From positions 1 to 16,975 of the forward strand of contig DATJHO010000136.1 of the NCBI GenBank assembly GCA_035493835.1: a stretch of DNA of 16,975 bases, in the 5' to 3' direction. The notes under the pieces are model-generated. The model saw only the letters and a list, made by a program, of their open reading frames with translations, was not told the DNA's origin and made no database searches. This stretch comes from DASZTU01 sp035493835. Lineage in GTDB: Bacteria > Pseudomonadota > Alphaproteobacteria > Rhizobiales > Devosiaceae. A program made the translations under genes and the position numbers. This document shows positions 13,252 through 16,975 of the stretch, in pieces; position 1 is the stretch's first letter, and each line of letters starts with the position of its first letter.

Positions 13252-15498
13252 CTACCCCATGAACTTGTTGTTCCGCGGAAACCCGTTTGGCGGCTGGCGA
13301 CCGGCCTGGGCGCGGTCGGCGACCCAGTCGCGGAGGTCGTCCAGCGGCTTGACGAAGACCCGGCCCGAACTGTCGGTCCAGCTCAGGCCGTCCGCCGCCG
13401 CAAAAATCCGCAGGTCCGAAATGCCGCCATCCTTGTATTTCTGCATCCGCACGCCCTTGCCGCGGTTCATCGCCGGCAATTGCGTCAGCGGGAAGATCAG
13501 CAGCTTCCGGTTCTCGCCGATGATGGCGACCATGTCGCCCGACGCCGGCACGATCAGCCGCGCTTCCTCGGCCCCCGAAACGTTAAGGATCTGCTTGCCC
13601 TTGCGCGTATTGGCGATGAGTTCGTCCTCATCCACGACAAAACCATTGCCACTGCTCGAGGCAATGGCGCGCTTGGCCCCGGGCCGGTAGACGAAAAGCT
13701 CGACAATGTCGTGCCCCTCCTCGACATCGACCATCAGCCGCACCGGCTCGCCCTGCCCGCGCCCGCCCGGCAGGCGATCGCCGGCGAGGGTATAGACCCT
13801 GCCGCCGGTCGTCAGCATCAGCAGCTTGTCAGTGGTCTCGGCCCTGAGCTTGAGTTTCAGCCGATCGCCGGCCTTGAAACCCTTGTCATCAATATCGTCG
13901 GTGTGGCCCTTCAGCGCCCGGATCCAGCCCTTCTCGGAAAGGACGATGGTGATCGGTTCGCGCTCGATCATCGAAACGTCGATATCCTCGACGTCGTGCG
14001 CCGGGGCCGAGCCGATATCGGTGCGGCGGCGGCCAAGCGCGGTCTCCTTGCCATAGACCTTCTGCAGCTCGCCGACCTGCTTTTTGATCTCGCCCCACTG
14101 CTTGTTTTCAGAGCCTAGAAGCGCATCGAGCTGCCCCTTCTCCTCGGTCAGCTTATTGTGCTCCTGGCGCAACTCCATCTCCTCCAGCTTGCGCAGCGAG
14201 CGCAGGCGCATGTTGAGGATCGCCTCGGCCTGGTTGTCGGTGAGGTTGAAGGTGGCGATCAGCGCCGGCTTCGCCTCGTCCTCCTCGCGGATGATGCGGA
14301 TCACCTCGTCGAGATTGAGATAGGCGACGATATAGCCATCGAGCACTTCCAGCCGGCGCGCGATCTGCTCGAGCCGATAGCGGCTGCGCCGCACCAGCAC
14401 GTCCTTGCGATGATCCAGCCAGGCCCGCAGCGCTTCCTTGAGGCTCATCACCTTGGGCACCGTGCCATGGTCGAGCACGTTGAGGTTCAGCGGAATGCGC
14501 TGTTCGAGATCGGTGGTGCGGAAAAGCTGCTCCATCAGCATCGCCGGATCGACAGTGCCGGCCCGCGGCTCCAGGACCAGGCGCACATCGTCCGCGCTTT
14601 CGTCGCGCACATCCTTGAGCAATGGCAGTTTCTTGGCGAGCAGCAGCTCGGCGATCTTTTCCACCAGCCGCGATTTCTGTACGCCATAGGGAATTTCGGT
14701 CACGACCACCTGGTAGACGCCGCGCCCCTTGTCCTCGCGATTCCAGCGTGCGCGTAAGCGGAACGCGCCGCGGCCGGTGGCATAGGATTGCGCGATGCTC
14801 GCCGGGCTCTCGATCAAAATGCCGCCGGTCGGGAAATCCGGCCCCGGCACGAAGCGCAGCAATTCGGCATCCGGCGCATCGGGGGTCTCGATCAGGTGCA
14901 GCGCCGCCTCGCAAAGCTCGGCCACGTTGTGGGGCGGCACCGAAGTCGCCATGCCCACCGCAATGCCGGTCGAGCCATTGGCGAGGAGGTTTGGAAAATT
15001 GGCCGGCAGCACCGTCGGCTCTTCGGTCGCCGCGTCATAGGTCGGCTTGAAATCGACCGCATCCTCGGTCAGGCCCTCCAGCAGCCGCGAGGCCACGTCG
15101 GTCATGCGCGCCTCGGTGTAACGATAGGCGGCGGCGCTATCGCCATCGATATTGCCGAAATTGCCCTGCCCGTCGACCAGCGGATAGCGCATGGCAAAAT
15201 CCTGCGCCAGGCGCACCAGCGCGTCATAGATCGACTGGTCGCCGTGCGGGTGAAATCCGCCGATCACGTCGCCAACGACCTTGGCCGATTTCTTGTAGCC
15301 CTGGTCGGGATCGAGCCGCAGCAGCCGCATGGCGTGGAGAATTCGCCGGTGCACCGGCTTCAGCCCGTCTCGGGCATCCGGCAGCGCGCGCTGGGTGATG
15401 GTCGACAGCGCATAGGACAGATAGCGCTCTTCCAGCGCCTTGCGCAGATCGACGATCTGCCGGTTATCGGAGGGCGGCAGGATTTCAGGATCGGCCAT
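13252..15498 (-). CDS. parC: DNA topoisomerase IV subunit A
   Basis: ParC is the DNA-cleaving subunit of topoisomerase IV, which with ParE separates replicated chromosomes. The 748-residue product is full length. The N-terminal breakage-reunion domain has RALPDARDGLKPVHRRIL (about 37-54), HPHGDQSIYDALVRLAQDF (83-101) and the catalytic tyrosine Y127 in YRYTEARM. A long helical segment with coiled-coil character (about 400-480) follows, then a C-terminal beta-pinwheel with degenerate repeats. The E. coli ParC residues linked to quinolone resistance, Ser80 and Glu84, correspond to Q88 and D92. It lies upstream of a gap with a solo repeat and downstream of recO, as in many alphaproteobacteria. 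GGTGA precedes the ATG. Confidence 0.97.
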   Translation of the reverse strand: MADPEILPPSDNRQIVDLRKALEERYLSYALSTITQRALPDARDGLKPVHRRILHAMRLLRLDPDQGYKKSAKVVGDVIGGFHPHGDQSIYDALVRLAQDFAMRYPLVDGQGNFGNIDGDSAAAYRYTEARMTDVASRLLEGLTEDAVDFKPTYDAATEEPTVLPANFPNLLANGSTGIAVGMATSVPPHNVAELCEAALHLIETPDAPDAELLRFVPGPDFPTGGILIESPASIAQSYATGRGAFRLRARWNREDKGRGVYQVVVTEIPYGVQKSRLVEKIAELLLAKKLPLLKDVRDESADDVRLVLEPRAGTVDPAMLMEQLFRTTDLEQRIPLNLNVLDHGTVPKVMSLKEALRAWLDHRKDVLVRRSRYRLEQIARRLEVLDGYIVAYLNLDEVIRIIREEDEAKPALIATFNLTDNQAEAILNMRLRSLRKLEEMELRQEHNKLTEEKGQLDALLGSENKQWGEIKKQVGELQKVYGKETALGRRRTDIGSAPAHDVEDIDVSMIEREPITIVLSEKGWIRALKGHTDDIDDKGFKAGDRLKLKLRAETTDKLLMLTTGGRVYTLAGDRLPGGRGQGEPVRLMVDVEEGHDIVELFVYRPGAKRAIASSSGNGFVVDEDELIANTRKGKQILNVSGAEEARLIVPASGDMVAIIGENRKLLIFPLTQLPAMNRGKGVRMQKYKDGGISDLRIFAAADGLSWTDSSGRVFVKPLDDLRDWVADRAQAGRQPPNGFPRNNKFMG

Positions 15499-15558
15499 CG
15501 GTCACCAGGGGCATACGAATCACTTTTGGAGTATAGGGGAGCAGAGGGCCTCACAAGA

Positions 15559-15581
15559 CCTCATGGTGAGCTTGTCGACCC
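15559..15581 (+). repeat. Solo Y-type repeat hairpin
   Basis: CCTCATGGTGAGCTTGTCGA is the TGGT subtype, but the right arm has lost one A (CCC instead of ACCA), which weakens the stem. No Z partner is found in the 151-base gap between parC and recO. It is probably a decaying single copy. Confidence 0.7.
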
Positions 15582-15649
15582 GAGACCTCCCGCCGTCCGG
15601 TTTTGCGACTTTGGCAATGCCTGCCCTCCTGGGTGTGTTGGCACGGGCT

Positions 15650-16363
15650 TCATCGGCACAAAATCTCGATCAGGGCATGCCGCACCGCCGGCGGATCGAG
15701 CTGCCGGGACATCCAGACATGGCGATCGAGGAAATGGCCGGTCAGTGCGAACGCGGCGGCGACGTCGCCCGGCCCCGCTTCTGCATCCGGCTTAATGAGG
15801 AAGGCCGGCAGCGGAAAGAGCCTGTCGAGATAAGGTTCGGCCGCCGCACGACTGACGGCCCGTCCGCTTTTGGGCGACACATGGGTGAGGTCGGAGGTCG
15901 TCCCGGTCACCGCGCAACTCAGCAAATCGAGCCCAAACCCCAGCTCTTCCAGCAGCATCAGCTCGAACCGGGCGAGCGCTGCCCCAAGTTCATCCGCGCT
16001 GGTCGCATCGAGCAGCCAGATCACCTGCCCGAGCAGCCGATCGTGCGGATCGCGCTCAGGCAACAGCCTCAGATGGTCGCAGAGCAATTGCGCCGCATAG
16101 AGCCGCGTCCGGTCGGCAATAAGGTTCGCGGCCCGGGAATCGGTGACTTCAAGGGTAAAGGTGCCCAGATGCTCTTCGAGCCGCGCACGCCAGGTCAGCT
16201 GCACCGAATTGCCGGCCTGCAGGCCCGCCGACTGCTTGGGCGAACGGCCGCCCCGCACCATCCCCATATGCCGGCCCCGGCCCTCGACCATCACCTCGGC
16301 GATGACGCTCGATTCCCCATGGCGCCTGACGCCGATGATCAGCCCTTCGCCGCTCCACTGCAT
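15650..16363 (-). CDS. recO: DNA repair protein RecO
   Basis: RecO works with RecR (and RecF) to load RecA on gaps coated by single-strand binding protein and to anneal strands. The 237-residue protein shows the N-terminal OB-fold signature MQWSGEGLIIGVRRHGESS, then GRHMGMVRGGRSPKQSAGLQ and GNSVQLTWRARLEEHLGTF. The helical half has LPERDPHDRL, ARFELMLLEELGFGLDLLSC and VSPKSGRAVS, the alphaproteobacterial form. There is no four-cysteine zinc site, as also in E. coli RecO. No clear ribosome binding site is seen before the ATG, but the N-terminus matches the family. parC follows on the same strand. The upstream neighbour is an HxlR-type gene rather than era, which often precedes recO in this class. 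Confidence 0.93.
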   Translation of the reverse strand: MQWSGEGLIIGVRRHGESSVIAEVMVEGRGRHMGMVRGGRSPKQSAGLQAGNSVQLTWRARLEEHLGTFTLEVTDSRAANLIADRTRLYAAQLLCDHLRLLPERDPHDRLLGQVIWLLDATSADELGAALARFELMLLEELGFGLDLLSCAVTGTTSDLTHVSPKSGRAVSRAAAEPYLDRLFPLPAFLIKPDAEAGPGDVAAAFALTGHFLDRHVWMSRQLDPPAVRHALIEILCR

Positions 16364-16452
16364 GGGGCTGAGATAAGCGGAAACGCGGGATTTCTCAATG
16401 GCGCGGCGTGCTGGGCTTTGCCGGCTTTCGGCGCCAGCCGCCCCACACCCAC

Positions 16453-16530
16453 GTCACCCTGAGCTTGTCGAAGGATGGGCCACAAGCGCCCGGCTCCGAC
16501 CTCGCGGTTCGACGAGCTCACCATGAGGTC
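16453..16530 (-). repeat. BIME-like repeat pair 4 (Z copy facing Y copy)
   Basis: The Z copy (16453-16479) reads CACCCTGAGCTTGTCGAAGG. The Y copy (16506-16530) reads GGTTCGACGAGCTCACCATG, with outer arms GACCTC and GAGGTC. On the minus strand this is the same Y-linker-Z unit as at 12975-13054, with 40 of 47 central bases identical. The rest of the 295-base gap between recO and the HxlR-type gene shows nothing recognisable. Confidence 0.85.
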
Positions 16531-16658
16531 GCCCGCGATGCCATCGTGAGGCCGCCCGAAGCATTCCTCTCTTATTCGATCCCCACCAATCCGTCGTCGA
16601 GCGAGCCTGCGCGGCCGAATCCGCACTCAATGCGCCCCCCTTCTCGGCAGGCGCGGCT

Positions 16659-16975
16659 TCACTTTGCAATCCGATCCTCGCCCGGCAGCGGCGAAAAGCT
16701 CATGAAGCCCATCGGCGGTTCCATGACGCCGTCGAGGTGCTTCTCCGCCCAGCGGCAGAGCTCCTGCAGCACCGGCAGCAGATCCCGCCCGCTGGCAGTC
16801 AGCCGGTACTCGAAGCGTTCCGGCCGCTGCTGGTAGGCGTGGCGCTCGACCAGCCCGGCGGCCTCGAGCTGCTCCAGACGGTCAGTCAACACGCTGGTGG
16901 TGATCCGCTCGCGCGAGGCGAGGAAATCGTTGAAGCGGCGCTTGCCGACCAGCAGATCGCGGACGATCACCAGCG
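16659..16975 (-). CDS. HxlR family transcriptional regulator, 5' end cut by window
   Basis: HxlR-type proteins are winged-helix regulators, often sensing reactive or toxic small molecules. The visible 105 codons hold the core helix-turn-helix: LVIVRDLLVGKRRFNDFLAS, ERITTSVLTDRLEQLEAAGL, and the wing VERHAYQQRPERFEYRLTASG. A dimerisation helix LLPVLQELCRWAEKHLDG follows. Family members normally begin some 20-30 residues earlier with a Cys-containing segment and a Gly-Lys-Trp motif just before the first visible residues. That part lies beyond the right edge, so the GTG at 16970 is an internal valine and not the start. Neighbouring targets are not visible. Confidence 0.9.
   Translation of the reverse strand, partial: LVIVRDLLVGKRRFNDFLASRERITTSVLTDRLEQLEAAGLVERHAYQQRPERFEYRLTASGRDLLPVLQELCRWAEKHLDGVMEPPMGFMSFSPLPGEDRIAK

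Noticed and set aside
3219..16530. CRISPR array or transposon ends as explanation for the short repeats
   Set aside because: The copies are dispersed through several intergenic regions in both orientations without regular spacers, and no cas or transposase gene is present in the window.

Overview
The window is GC-rich chromosomal DNA of an alphaproteobacterium. It most likely comes from the order Hyphomicrobiales and could be Devosia or a relative. The evidence is gene order and family content: glyA-nrdR-ribD-ribE-ribH-nusB, a MarR-type LdtR regulator beside an L,D-transpeptidase, Bpt behind hemB, parC next to recO, a BA14K-type secreted protein, and promoters of the alphaproteobacterial EcfG (general stress response) type. 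The genus is an inference. No rRNA, tRNA, CRISPR array, prophage or transposase gene was seen.

Left block (1-4683, all minus strand): glyA, then after a repeat-filled gap a tightly packed run nrdR-ribD-ribE/ribH-nusB whose genes overlap or lie 2-3 bases apart. It makes glycine and one-carbon units, represses ribonucleotide reductase genes, and carries out the middle and late steps of riboflavin synthesis. ribE and ribH are one uninterrupted reading frame of 370 codons, yet ribH keeps its own Shine-Dalgarno sequence and GTG start inside it.

Envelope block (4840-9276): three consecutive small secreted glycine- or tyrosine-containing proteins on the plus strand, each behind a match to the EcfG promoter pattern. 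The third ends in a BA14K-like domain. Convergent to them is a Tat-exported YcbB/LdtD-type L,D-transpeptidase. Upstream of that are an LdtR-type MarR regulator, with two clear DNA dyads in its promoter region, and a four-helix membrane protein. The theme is envelope and peptidoglycan adaptation to stress.

Right block (9338-16975): a GNAT acetyltransferase (minus); hemB, bpt and a membrane-anchored endonuclease/exonuclease/phosphatase-family protein (plus); then parC and recO (minus) and the 3' part of an HxlR-type regulator cut by the window edge.

Five intergenic regions hold copies of a short hairpin repeat with the loop GAGCTTGTCGA. The copies fall into two stem subtypes with compensating base changes. 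Four of the five sites carry one copy of each subtype in opposite orientation, much like the BIME elements of enterobacteria. One such hairpin directly follows glyA and probably acts as its terminator.
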